NCBI GenBank assembly: GCA_002471975.1
Contig: DKQZ01000112.1
Location: 8,375 to 72,374 of the forward strand
Length of the DNA stretch: 64,000 nt
Source: Dialister sp. UBA7295
GTDB lineage: Bacteria; Bacillota; Negativicutes; Veillonellales; Dialisteraceae
Direction: 5' to 3'
The notes under the pieces are model-generated. The model was not told where the DNA came from. It did no database searches and saw only the letters and a program-made list of their open reading frames with translations. Shown in pieces: positions 7,899 through 15,555 of this stretch. Positions within the stretch are counted from its first letter, which is position 1. Each line of letters begins with the position of its first letter. The translations under genes and the position numbers were made by a program.

Positions 7899-8156
7899 CA
7901 GTCTTCAATGCCGACGAATTTATAATCCTTATCTTCCACAGCTTTTTTGATTTCAGCTTCTGGAACGGCTTTGACCATGGTACACTGCAGTTCCTGTTAC
8001 ATGGGATACTTCTGCTTTTTCTACTCCATCGAGAGCTTCTAAGGCTTTTTTGACTGCCATTTCGCAGTGGTTGCTGTATTCCTTCCTTTTTACTGTTTTT
8101 ACTGCAGAATAAAAAGAGGTACCCGGCATGGATACCTCTTCATTCCTGTTAATCAC
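7899..8156 (-). pseudogene. Broken duplicate of the last HMA (copper-binding) domain of CopA
   Basis: This stretch repeats the last 70-odd codons of the adjacent copA (8153-8365) at high nucleotide identity, but is damaged. Near 7978 two bases are missing relative to the parent, shifting the frame. The metal motif MMCNHC of the parent has become YSNHC, losing the first cysteine. Upstream of the motif the sequences part company (the frame starts MINRNEEVSMPG). It is a tandem duplicate decaying directly downstream of copA, on the same strand and probably in the same transcript. Confidence 0.8.
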
Positions 8157-8365
8157 GCTTCTACACCGACGAATTTATAATCTTTATCTTCCACAGCTTT
8201 CTTGATTTCTGCTTCCGGAACGGCTTTGACCATAGTAAGGACTGCAGTACCGGTTACATGAGATACTTCAGCTTTTTCTACTCCGTCGAGAGCTTCTAAG
8301 GCTTTCTTGACTGCCATTTCGCAGTGATTACACATCATTCCTTCGATTTTTACTGTTTCTTTCAT
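8153..8365 (-). CDS. CopZ-like copper chaperone from an internal start in copA
   Basis: The final HMA domain of copA is preceded, in frame, by AAAGGAGG and an ATG eight bases later at 8365. Translation from there would give a free 70-residue protein MKETVKIEGMMCNHCEM..., the size and shape of CopZ with the copper site MxCxxC. In the long protein the Shine-Dalgarno itself is read as the linker KEEKE. Either an old copZ gene fused in frame to copA and kept its own start, or both products are made. E. coli makes a free chaperone from copA by another route, frameshifting, so a dual product is plausible. The internal start is visible; its use is inferred. Confidence 0.5.
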   Translation of the reverse strand: MKETVKIEGMMCNHCEMAVKKALEALDGVEKAEVSHVTGTAVLTMVKAVPEAEIKKAVEDKDYKFVGVEA

Positions 8366-11212
8366 TTCTTTTTCCTCCTTTGGAAATACAATTTCTTTAT
8401 ATTCATAATCCGCTTTGGCCAGGGCTTCTCTGATTTTGGCCTCGTCGGGTTGTGAGCTGTAAGCAATCTCGGCCGTGCCTTTCGTATGATCGGCACGGGC
8501 ACTTTCTATGAAGGGCAGGGCTTCGAGGGCTTTTTTGACGTGACGTTCACAATTTTCGCACATCATGCCTTCGATCATGACTGTGGCCTCACCGGTTTGG
8601 TCGTCTTTCGTTTTTTCCTGTTCCATGCCTTGATAGCCATAGTCAGCTGCTTCCACGGCTTTTTTCATGGCTTTTTCATCGGGCTCACCCCGAAGGGTGA
8701 TCCTGGCTTTTCCTGTATGGAAATCAGCTTTTGCGCTCTCGATGAATGGCAGGGCTTCCAGAGCCTTTTTGATGTGGCGTTCACAGTTTTCGCACATCAT
8801 GCCTTCGATCATGACTGTGGCCTCTTTCGGTTCAGCTTTTTCTTCCATCTTTTTGGGAGAAGGAGACGGTTCCGGCCGGACCAGCGGCTTTTTTCCGGGA
8901 GAAAGATCGGGGAGATCGGCCAATTTCTTCTTTTTATCGTGTTTTGTGCTATGGAGATTGAAAAGGTTAAGCCGGAGGGCATTCATGCAGACGGTGAAAC
9001 TGGAGAGGGACATGGCAGCAGCGCCCCACATGGGGTTCATCTGGACACCAGGATACAGACCTGCTGCCAGAGGAATCAGAAGCACGTTGTAGGCGAAGGC
9101 CCAGAAAAGGTTTTCATGGATATTTCTTAAAACCTGACGGGAGAGGCGGACTGCTGCGGACACGTCGGTGAGTTTTGAATTCATGAGGACAATATCTGCC
9201 GAATCGATGGCTACATCTGTCCCGGCGCCGATGGCAATTCCCGTATCAGCCCGGGTCAGGGCGGGAGCGTCATTAATTCCGTCCCCCACCATGATGACTT
9301 TGCCATATTTCTGCAGCTTTTCGACGACTTTTTCTTTGCCTTCCGGGAGAACGCCTGACACCACCCGGTTTACTCCTGCCTTTTGGGCGATGGCCCGGGC
9401 CGTCCTTTCATTGTCTCCCGTCAGCATGATGACCCGGATCCCCATATGGTGAAGTTCGGAGATGGCCTGGGCTGATTCTTTTTTAATGACGTCTGCCACG
9501 GCGATGAAGCCCAGCAGTTTTCCTTCTTTTTCAAAAAAGAGAGGGGTCTTGCCCTCGCCTGCGAGAGTCTCTGCTTTTTCTTTCAGCCCGGAAATATCCG
9601 TTAAGGTGGAAATATAATCCAGAGAGCCTCCGTGGATTGTTTTTCCTTCATAAGTCCCCATCAGTCCGTGGCCCGCCAGGATCTGGAAATTCTCCAGTGG
9701 AAGATCATTGACTTTCCCTTCGCCGTATTTCACGACGGCTCTTGCCAGGGGATGTTCTGATTTCATTTCCAGTGAGTAAGCTGCCTCGAGAAGTTCTTTT
9801 TCGGAAACAGTTCCAAAAGGAACCACATCGGTGACTTCCGGCTTTCCTTCCGTAATGGTTCCCGTCTTGTCCATGACTGCGATTTTTGCTTTTCCTGCGC
9901 TTTCGAGGGCTTCACTGGTTTTGAAAAGGATGCCGTTCTTTGCGCCCATCCCGTTTCCTACCATAATGGCCACCGGAGTCGCCAGGCCCAGGGCGCAGGG
10001 ACAGGAAATGACGAGGACACAGATTGCATATTCCAAAGCTTTCCCCGCCGACGCGCCAAGGATGAGCCATATGATGAATACGATGATGGAAATCCCGATG
10101 ACGGCAGGCACGAAAACGCCGGATACTTTGTCCGCAATCCGCGCAATGGGAGCTTTTGTAGCTGCCGCATCGCTGACAAGCCGGATGATCTGGGCAAAAG
10201 TCGTATCTTCTCCGACTCTTTTCGCTTTCGCGCGGATATAGCCATTCGTATTGATGGAAGCGGCAGAGATCATATCTCCCGGCTTCTTGTCCACGGGGAC
10301 AGACTCACCGGTCAGGGCTGATTCATCTAAAGCGCTTTCGCCTTCCAGAATCTCCCCGTCCACCGGGATGGATTCCCCCGGTTTCACGATGAAAATGTCA
10401 TCGATTCGTACTTCTCCAATGGGGACGGTTTCCGTATTTCTATTTCTTTCCACTACCGCCGTTTTCGGGGCCATTTTCATGAGGCTCTTCAAAGCGTCCG
10501 TGGTGCGGCCTTTGGAAATCGATTCCAGGAGCTTTCCTACCGTGATGAGGGCAGGAATCATGGCAGCGGACTCAAAGTAGAGCTGATCATGGAAAAGGGG
10601 CATGATCGCCATAGATCCTGCGCCTTCCGTGATGAGGATGGTCATTTTATAAAATACATAAAGAGACCAGAGGAAGGAAACCGACGACCCCAGGGCGACG
10701 AGGGCATCCATATTCGGCGCTCCGCCGAAAAGGGAACGGAAACCGGACGTGAAGAAGGCGCGATTGATGAACATGACGATGGCAGCAAGGATCATTTCCG
10801 TCAGCGTCATGCCCAGATGGTTGTGATTCAGGAATCCCGGCACCGGAAGGCCCAGCATGTTATGACCCATGGTGAGGTACATGAGAATCGCAAGAAACAG
10901 GATGGACCAGAGGAGACGGCGCTTCAGTTTCGGCGTTTCATGATCTTTCAGTGCTTCTTCCTCTGCTTTGAGCCTTGAGAAATTTTCTTTTGCTTCCCCG
11001 CCCATGGGCTTTGCCCCGTATCCTGCCTTTTCCACGGCAGAAATGATAGCGGAAGCCGGTGCAGACCCGCTGACGGACATGGAATTGGTCAAAAGGGAAA
11101 CATTCACACTGTCTACCCCTTTTACCTTTGAAACCGCTTTTTCCACATGGGCCTGACAGGCCGCACAGGTCATACCGGTCACGATGTACTGGCATTTTTC
11201 TTTGTCGGACAA
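8153..11212 (-). CDS. copA: Copper-exporting P1B-type ATPase with one N-terminal and three C-terminal HMA domains
   Basis: CopA pumps Cu(I) out of the cytoplasm using ATP. The start is taken as TTG at 11212, after GAGGTGAA, giving 1019 residues; a frame to 11377 adds 55 unlikely residues. The N-terminal HMA has TCAAC at 15-19. The core shows the TGES actuator motif, the transport motif CPCALGLATPV, DKTGT phosphorylation site, SEHPLARAVV and GDGINDAPAL. After the last membrane helices come a Lys/Pro-rich linker and three more HMA domains: two near-identical (GMMCENCERH) and a third (GMMCNHCEM). HMA domains normally sit at the N terminus, so this layout is unusual. It lies downstream of csoR on the same strand. 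Confidence 0.93.
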   Translation of the reverse strand: MSDKEKCQYIVTGMTCAACQAHVEKAVSKVKGVDSVNVSLLTNSMSVSGSAPASAIISAVEKAGYGAKPMGGEAKENFSRLKAEEEALKDHETPKLKRRLLWSILFLAILMYLTMGHNMLGLPVPGFLNHNHLGMTLTEMILAAIVMFINRAFFTSGFRSLFGGAPNMDALVALGSSVSFLWSLYVFYKMTILITEGAGSMAIMPLFHDQLYFESAAMIPALITVGKLLESISKGRTTDALKSLMKMAPKTAVVERNRNTETVPIGEVRIDDIFIVKPGESIPVDGEILEGESALDESALTGESVPVDKKPGDMISAASINTNGYIRAKAKRVGEDTTFAQIIRLVSDAAATKAPIARIADKVSGVFVPAVIGISIIVFIIWLILGASAGKALEYAICVLVISCPCALGLATPVAIMVGNGMGAKNGILFKTSEALESAGKAKIAVMDKTGTITEGKPEVTDVVPFGTVSEKELLEAAYSLEMKSEHPLARAVVKYGEGKVNDLPLENFQILAGHGLMGTYEGKTIHGGSLDYISTLTDISGLKEKAETLAGEGKTPLFFEKEGKLLGFIAVADVIKKESAQAISELHHMGIRVIMLTGDNERTARAIAQKAGVNRVVSGVLPEGKEKVVEKLQKYGKVIMVGDGINDAPALTRADTGIAIGAGTDVAIDSADIVLMNSKLTDVSAAVRLSRQVLRNIHENLFWAFAYNVLLIPLAAGLYPGVQMNPMWGAAAMSLSSFTVCMNALRLNLFNLHSTKHDKKKKLADLPDLSPGKKPLVRPEPSPSPKKMEEKAEPKEATVMIEGMMCENCERHIKKALEALPFIESAKADFHTGKARITLRGEPDEKAMKKAVEAADYGYQGMEQEKTKDDQTGEATVMIEGMMCENCERHVKKALEALPFIESARADHTKGTAEIAYSSQPDEAKIREALAKADYEYKEIVFPKEEKEMKETVKIEGMMCNHCEMAVKKALEALDGVEKAEVSHVTGTAVLTMVKAVPEAEIKKAVEDKDYKFVGVEA

Positions 11213-11290
11213 GATGTTCACCTCGATGTATGATGATGATGGGTAATTACAGGATTTGAATAACCGGGTCATGAAAACTTTTGAATCGAG

Positions 11291-11490
11291 CGTATCGGGG
11301 ATATCGGGACTGCCGGGAGTATCGGGCTGGTGGCGGCGCAGCAGTAAAAAGCGCCGCCCTTTTATATTTCCAATCATTCATATCCCGCTATCAGGAAAAA
11401 ATTCCCCTTCCCGGAGCCCCATCGATCCCATGGGTTTCCACAGGAAATCCACCTTCCCGCCATCCGCAATCCGAATTCCGCAATTCGAAA
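11291..11490. repeat. 9-bp word element with hairpin, and a short 7-bp array, between copA and csoR
   Basis: In the 319-base gap, 11291-11330 is a run of a 9-bp word (TCGGGGATA, TCGGGACTG, CCGGGAGTA, TCGGGCTGG). It is followed by a perfect 8-bp hairpin, GGCGGCGC at 11332-11339 with GCGCCGCC at 11351-11358. Near 11462-11490 is a short array with a 7-bp period (ATCCGCA, ATCCGAA, TTCCGCA, ATTCGAA). A csoR-copA transcript would have to cross this structure. Confidence 0.7.
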
Positions 11491-11531
11491 AGCACTGATA
11501 CTGCAGAACCATAAGAAAAGGAAAGAGGGAG

Positions 11532-11837
11532 CTACTTCATGACTTTCTGCAGCATGGCGCAGAGTTCATCCACTTTGTCTTCTTTCCCCTCGCGGATATC
11601 TTCTGTCACGCAGCCCCGGATGTGGGCGGCCAGCAGTAATTTATTGAAGGAGTTGAGGGCATTGGTGACGGCAGAGACCTGCATCACGATATCCGGGCAG
11701 TAGGCATCGTTTTCCACCATTTTCTCAATCCCCCGGATCTGTCCTTCCACCGTTTTCAGCCGGGTGAGAAGCTTCGTCCTTTCCCGCTCCGTCCTTTCCG
11801 TATGACGGCAGCAGCCATTTTCCATATCCATATTCAT
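11532..11837 (-). CDS. csoR: Copper-sensing transcriptional repressor, CsoR family
   Basis: CsoR represses copper-resistance genes and lets go of DNA on binding Cu(I). The 101-residue protein has the diagnostic Cys-His-Cys triad at C47 (AYCPD), H72 and C76 (HIRGC). TRLKTVEGQIRGIEKMV is the family's DNA-contact helix. The ATG at 11837 follows GGAG with seven bases spacing; the frame reaches 11882 but has no better start. An extra CC pair and H near the N terminus (residues 9-12) could bind metal. The gene precedes copA in the same direction and has a fitting operator in its own promoter. Confidence 0.92.
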   Translation of the reverse strand: MNMDMENGCCRHTERTERERTKLLTRLKTVEGQIRGIEKMVENDAYCPDIVMQVSAVTNALNSFNKLLLAAHIRGCVTEDIREGKEDKVDELCAMLQKVMK

Positions 11838-11883
11838 TTTTAAACTCCACTCCAATTGAAAATCTATTTCATTTACGATCATA

Positions 11884-11913
11884 ATACTACACCCCCCTGG
11901 GGTCTCCTGTCAA
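11884..11913 (-). promoter_or_regulatory. csoR promoter with CsoR-type operator in the spacer
   Basis: Read on the minus strand, TTGACA (11908-11913) and TAGTAT (11884-11889) are 18 bases apart. The spacer holds GACCCCAGGGGGGTGT, the C-run/G-run palindrome seen in CsoR operators. Repressor bound there would cover both promoter boxes. Autoregulation by copper is therefore expected. Confidence 0.75.
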
Positions 11914-11954
11914 GAAATATTTTAATCTTTTTCTTATACTAAACAAAAATCAGT

Positions 11955-12166
11955 AGAATAGTTATCAGTTTGCAGTTCTTAGTAATCAGTGAAGGATGGC
12001 CAGATCGTAATGCCGCTTCCAAAATATAATTAAGAATTTTCTCCGGGACCAATAAAAATGGTCCGCTTCCAATCTGATGCGGACCCACATATACTGAGAA
12101 CTATGAACTGATAACTGATCACTTTTTCACTAACTGCTAACGGCTAAAGGCTAAAGGCTAATCACT
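11955..12166. repeat. Heptamer element without GTAC ends, plus CTAACGG-word array
   Basis: A left arm of the GTTATCA word starts near 11959, and the matching right arm (CTGAGAACTATGAACTGATA and on) spans about 12092-12123. Between them is the hairpin GGTCCGC...GCGGACC near 12060-12087. The outer ends are degenerate and lack the GTAC signature. A second array of the 7-bp word CTAACGG/CTAAAGG (about 12128-12165) runs into the stop codon of surE. Confidence 0.75.
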
Positions 12167-12929
12167 TACTCACCGCTATTTCCTTCACTCTCTCCATATT
12201 CCCCCCATCTGTCTGGTTCCAGGTGATGGGGGTCAGGGTCGGATAGCCCCGGTGATACCAGAAGACGTCCGTATCGGGAGCTGCATCGGGGAGCATTCTC
12301 CCTGAAATCCAGTACCCCGGCTGGCCGGAGGGATCTTTGATTTCCCGGATGGCATTGTCATAGCGCTGAATGCCCAGGCGGGCAACTTTCAGATTTTCCC
12401 AGGTCAGGTCCATGCCGTCTTTAGGCATATTCAGGTTGAGGCAGCCTTTGTATTTTTCTTCCACGAAGTATTTCCGGATCACTTCAAAGGCAAAGGAAGC
12501 CGCCCTTTCCAGGTATTCCCCTTCTCCTGCCGGTTCCGCGGAAAGGGCAATGGAAGGAATCCCCAGCAGGTCCCCTTCGATGGCCCCTGCCATGGTACCG
12601 CTGTAAACAGAGTCGCTGCCCGAATTATTTCCATTATTGATGCCCGAAACGATAAGGTCCGGCCTGTCGTCTTTCAGCCAGTATTCCAGGGCCAGCTTGC
12701 AGCAGTCCGCCGTGGTGCCGTTGCAGGAAAGGACTTCCATATTTTCCCCGTAACTTTCCTTCTTCCACAAATGAAGATAGGTCCTTAGGGACAGGGAAGA
12801 AGAGCAGGAAGACCGGCCCTGGTTCGGCGCGATCACTGTCACTTTACCGAGAGCGGTCAGCCTTTTCGCAATGGCAATGAGCCCCGGCGCTTCGAAACCG
12901 TCGTCGTTGGTGAGAAAGATTTTCATCAT
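12162..12929 (-). CDS. surE: 5'/3'-nucleotidase SurE
   Basis: SurE removes phosphate from nucleoside monophosphates and short polyphosphates, often under starvation. The metal site is NDDG at residues 8-11; SGINNGNNSGSDSVYSGTMAGA is split around the conserved Asn/Ser that complete it. The 255-residue length matches the family. GAGG lies close upstream; either of the two adjacent ATG codons (12929 or 12926) may start. The gap behind it to dapF is filled by a repeat element, so a shared transcript with dapF is uncertain. Confidence 0.93.
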   Translation of the reverse strand: MMKIFLTNDDGFEAPGLIAIAKRLTALGKVTVIAPNQGRSSCSSSLSLRTYLHLWKKESYGENMEVLSCNGTTADCCKLALEYWLKDDRPDLIVSGINNGNNSGSDSVYSGTMAGAIEGDLLGIPSIALSAEPAGEGEYLERAASFAFEVIRKYFVEEKYKGCLNLNMPKDGMDLTWENLKVARLGIQRYDNAIREIKDPSGQPGYWISGRMLPDAAPDTDVFWYHRGYPTLTPITWNQTDGGNMERVKEIAVSK

Positions 12930-12956
12930 TTTACCTCGTTTATTGTTTCATTCAGC

Positions 12957-13240
12957 AATTCGAAAGAGGAATTGGGGATTAGGGATTGGGGATTGGGGGC
13001 GGTGGCGCGCGTCAGTAGAAAGCGCGCCTTCATATATATTTTCCCTCATTCGGTCCCTGGAACGTTCATTTATAGAAATATTGTACCATAGCCTTAAAGT
13101 CTGCTCTATTGAAATTCTTCCAGGCTTTGGTACAAAGTCAGAAAATATTAAAATGGGCGCCCTATGACTTTGGCGCCCACCTCCACTTACCAATATTCTC
13201 AAATGCTAACCGCTAACGGCTAAAGGCTAACTGCTAAAAG
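12957..13240. repeat. Composite element: GGATTAG arm, two hairpins, CTAACGG arm
   Basis: The left arm uses the 7-bp word GGATTAG/GGATTGG (about 12970-13000). Hairpin 1 pairs GGCGCGC with GCGCGCC (13004-13029), and hairpin 2 pairs TGGGCGCC with GGCGCCCA (13153-13179). The right arm uses a different word, CTAACGG (about 13205-13237). Unlike copy A, the arms are not complementary, so the parts appear exchangeable. No gene lies in this 316-base gap. Confidence 0.75.
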
Positions 13241-13245
13241 CCAAA

Positions 13246-14085
13246 TCACTTTTCACTCTTGAGAGCATATTCCCCATAGAAGGACCGTTCTGCAGGGCCT
13301 GTCATGAAGACGTGGCCGGATTCCTGATCCCAGAGGAGATGAAGTGTCCCGCCATCCAGGATAACGTCAGCTTCCCGGTCCACCAATCCATTCAGGGTGG
13401 CCGCCACAATGGTTGCACAAGTTCCTGTCCCGCAGGCCATGGTAACTCCGGTGCCCCGTTCCCAGACTCTCATGCGGAGATGATGATCATCTTTCTTTTC
13501 CACGAATTCCACATTCGTCTTTTTGGGGAAAATGTCATCCGTCTCGATTTCCGGGCCATCCCGGTAAGGGTCGATTTCTTCGATATGAGGCACGAAAATG
13601 ACGCAATGGGGATTTCCCATGGATACGCAGGTGATGTCGTAGTCCTTATGCTGTCTGGCGCTTTCAAAATGTTCATGAATAACCGATTCTTCGTCCTTCT
13701 TCACGGGGATTTCCTTCGGTGCAAGGTGCGGAAGGCCCATGTCCACTTTTACCCTTCCGTCGGGAAGGATTTCGGGGATGATGATGCCCGCCCCGGTCTC
13801 CACGGTCATTTTATCTTTCTTCACAAGGCCCAGGGATTTGACCCACTTGGCAAAGCATCGAATACCGTTGCCGCACATTTCTCCTTCGCTGGCATCGTTA
13901 TTGAACATGCGCATGCGGATATCCGCCTTGTCCGAAGGCAGGCAAAAAATGATTCCGTCACTCCCTACGCCGAAATGCCTGTCACAGATGGTTTCGCATT
14001 CGGCAAGCACGTCATCCACCGATTCTTCAAAGCCGTTCACGAAAATATAATCGTTGCCGCAGCCCTGCCATTTTTCAAATTTCAT
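13246..14085 (-). CDS. dapF: Diaminopimelate epimerase
   Basis: DapF converts LL- to meso-diaminopimelate for lysine and peptidoglycan. The two catalytic cysteines are C71 in GEMCGNGIRC and C218 in ACGTGTCAT, both in their family context. GNDYIFVNG near the N terminus binds substrate. The 279-residue length fits. The ATG at 14085 has GGAGC upstream (AAAGGAGCAAAGAT). It is complete and appears functional. Confidence 0.95.
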   Translation of the reverse strand: MKFEKWQGCGNDYIFVNGFEESVDDVLAECETICDRHFGVGSDGIIFCLPSDKADIRMRMFNNDASEGEMCGNGIRCFAKWVKSLGLVKKDKMTVETGAGIIIPEILPDGRVKVDMGLPHLAPKEIPVKKDEESVIHEHFESARQHKDYDITCVSMGNPHCVIFVPHIEEIDPYRDGPEIETDDIFPKKTNVEFVEKKDDHHLRMRVWERGTGVTMACGTGTCATIVAATLNGLVDREADVILDGGTLHLLWDQESGHVFMTGPAERSFYGEYALKSEK

Positions 14086-14284
14086 ATCTTTGCTCCTTTC
14101 GAAGTCATTTCCATAATGATTATTTATTTTATCATTGAAAAATATGAATGTAAATGGAAATCATGAAATCCCTGCCGGTGTGCTGAAAAGGTAAGATCCA
14201 CGGAAATCCTCTTCCCTTTGAAAGTTTAACAAAATTCTAATGATACAAAATGAAATTTTTTCTACTATATCTATAGGAGAGCAA

Positions 14285-14612
14285 AAAGAACGAGGCCTCG
14301 AGCCAGGCTCCATCCGATCCGCCAGGCGCCCATGAAATTTCAGGCGGACCCGGAGCCGCGCCCACGTGTTCCGATTGCTTTCCATCCTCGAGGAATATCA
14401 AGTTTCCTATATTGTTAAAAAACGAAATACTCCCCTGCGAAACGATTCAGAAACGGCCACCTCGCTGCATACCAGGTCACGGGAAGCATATCCCAATGCG
14501 GGAATGACTGCTGCCGGATTGACAGGTAAGACCGAAACTCCGGAAATCGAACGATTCATCGCAGGGGAGAATTTGGCTGCCCAAAAACCCTTCGCCCTAC
14601 GGCGAGGGGCTT
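14285..14612 (+). ncRNA. Possible structured RNA of unknown class
   Basis: The 657-base gap between dapF and the RelB-like gene has no convincing ORF but shows nested pairing. GGCTCC near 14307 and GGAGCC near 14352 enclose CCGCC/GGCGG. Farther on, CTCCCCTGCGA (14430-14440) pairs perfectly with TCGCAGGGGAG (14559-14569) and encloses CCGGA/TCCGG (14514-14543). A stem CCCTTCGCC/GGCGAGGGG followed by four T residues (14588-14614) could end the transcript. No known riboswitch, 6S, SRP, RNase P or tmRNA signature was matched with confidence. Strand is inferred from the terminator. Confidence 0.3.
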
Positions 14613-14742
14613 TTGACTTTCACAGGAACACCCTGTGCAGGCACATACCGGCATCCGGAGGAAATATTTGAAATCGCTGTGGGGCTTATTCTTTTATTTC
14701 CATGGAAATATCCTGTATAATAAGAGCAAGAGGTGATGGCTT

Positions 14743-15093
14743 ATGGCAAAATTGACAGTGAAAGTAGACAAAGGCACGCTGAAAGAGGCAAAGAAACTTT
14801 TTGACGAGCTGGGGCTGGACACGGATACGGCGATCAATCTTTTCCTCCATCAGTGCGTGATTCAGGAGCGGATTCCCTTCATGTTGGGCATGCCGGACCC
14901 GGGGGATATGCCCATTCCTGACGTGGATACGCTGAACCGCTGGAGCAGGGAAGCCTTAGAGGAAATGGATGAAGACCCCGAATACCAGGCCTGGCTGAAG
15001 AAGATGGGCATGGACAAGGATGGAAATCCGCTGCCCGTCGAAGAAATACCCAACGAAGCCTCGGAAAAAGATGATTCGGAAGAGGAAATCTGA
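14743..15093 (+). CDS. RelB/DinJ-family antitoxin-like protein, no toxin partner seen
   Basis: The first 50 residues are a RelB/DinJ ribbon-helix-helix module: a basic beta strand (AKLTVKVDKGT) followed by FDELGLDTDTAINLFLHQCV and ERIPF, which is the family's hallmark. The remaining 65 residues are acidic and end in SEKDDSEEEI, longer than typical antitoxins. GAGGTGAT precedes the ATG. In type II systems this protein binds DNA and neutralises a RelE/YafQ toxin, but the next gene does not resemble such a toxin. It may be an orphan regulator. Confidence 0.75.
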   Translation: MAKLTVKVDKGTLKEAKKLFDELGLDTDTAINLFLHQCVIQERIPFMLGMPDPGDMPIPDVDTLNRWSREALEEMDEDPEYQAWLKKMGMDKDGNPLPVEEIPNEASEKDDSEEEI

Positions 15094-15114
15094 TTTTTGA
15101 AAGAGGAAGGAAAT

Positions 15115-15369
15115 ATGAGCGATCAGGATCAGAAAGTCATTTCCTTTACCCATGCCAGAGACCGGCTCAGAGGCACCTCCACAAAGGAAATTGTGGAATG
15201 GCTGGAGTCTGGATTTGATGACATCTCCGAGAAAACAGATCACAATATCCGGGCTCATTACCTGCAGAGACAGTTCCATGTAGAAGGAAAAGAGCTGAAG
15301 GATGAGCACTCCGATGGGCGCCCCAGGGGCATCCGGGTCTACGGGCAGAATCACGGAAAGGACGAATAG
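15115..15369 (+). CDS. Hypothetical 84-residue protein downstream of the RelB-like gene
   Basis: The ATG at 15115 follows GAGGAAGGAAAT; an upstream in-frame codon at 15097 would use that site as coding sequence and is less likely. The protein is hydrophilic, with many His, Asp and Arg, and begins MSDQDQKVISF. No domain is recognised. It lies 21 bases after the RelB-like gene and is likely co-transcribed. It lacks the features of RelE, YafQ or HicA toxins, so a toxin role cannot be claimed. Confidence 0.55.
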   Translation: MSDQDQKVISFTHARDRLRGTSTKEIVEWLESGFDDISEKTDHNIRAHYLQRQFHVEGKELKDEHSDGRPRGIRVYGQNHGKDE

Positions 15370-15403
15370 TTTTTAATCATACAGGCACAGGCTCTGAACT
15401 ATG

Positions 15404-15553
15404 TGAAGCCGTTAGCCTTTAGCCGTTAGCAGTTAGAGTTCAGTTCAATTATCCTTTTAAGCAATAATAATCTCTTAAATTTCATTTCAAAAAATGGCGT
15501 TCCCACAAGGGAGCGCCATTTTGATTGTCTGCCCGACTAACTGCTAACGGCTA
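15404..15553. repeat. Heptamer element with CTAACGG-type arms
   Basis: The left arm is GTTAGCC/GTTAGCA words (15407-15440) and the right arm is CTAACTG/CTAACGG (15535-15553), reverse complements of each other. Between them a hairpin AAAATGGCG...CGCCATTTT (15489-15522) has A- and T-runs and could end transcripts on both strands. It separates two convergent genes. Confidence 0.8.
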
Positions 15554-15555
15554 TT

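Noticed and set aside
14366..14671. 101-codon ORF in the dapF-RelB gap
   Set aside because: No ribosome-binding site and no family; the region is better explained by RNA pairing.
15115..15369. Toxin partner for the RelB-like antitoxin
   Set aside because: The downstream protein lacks the RelE/YafQ or HicA pattern of basic and catalytic residues, so a toxin call is not supported.
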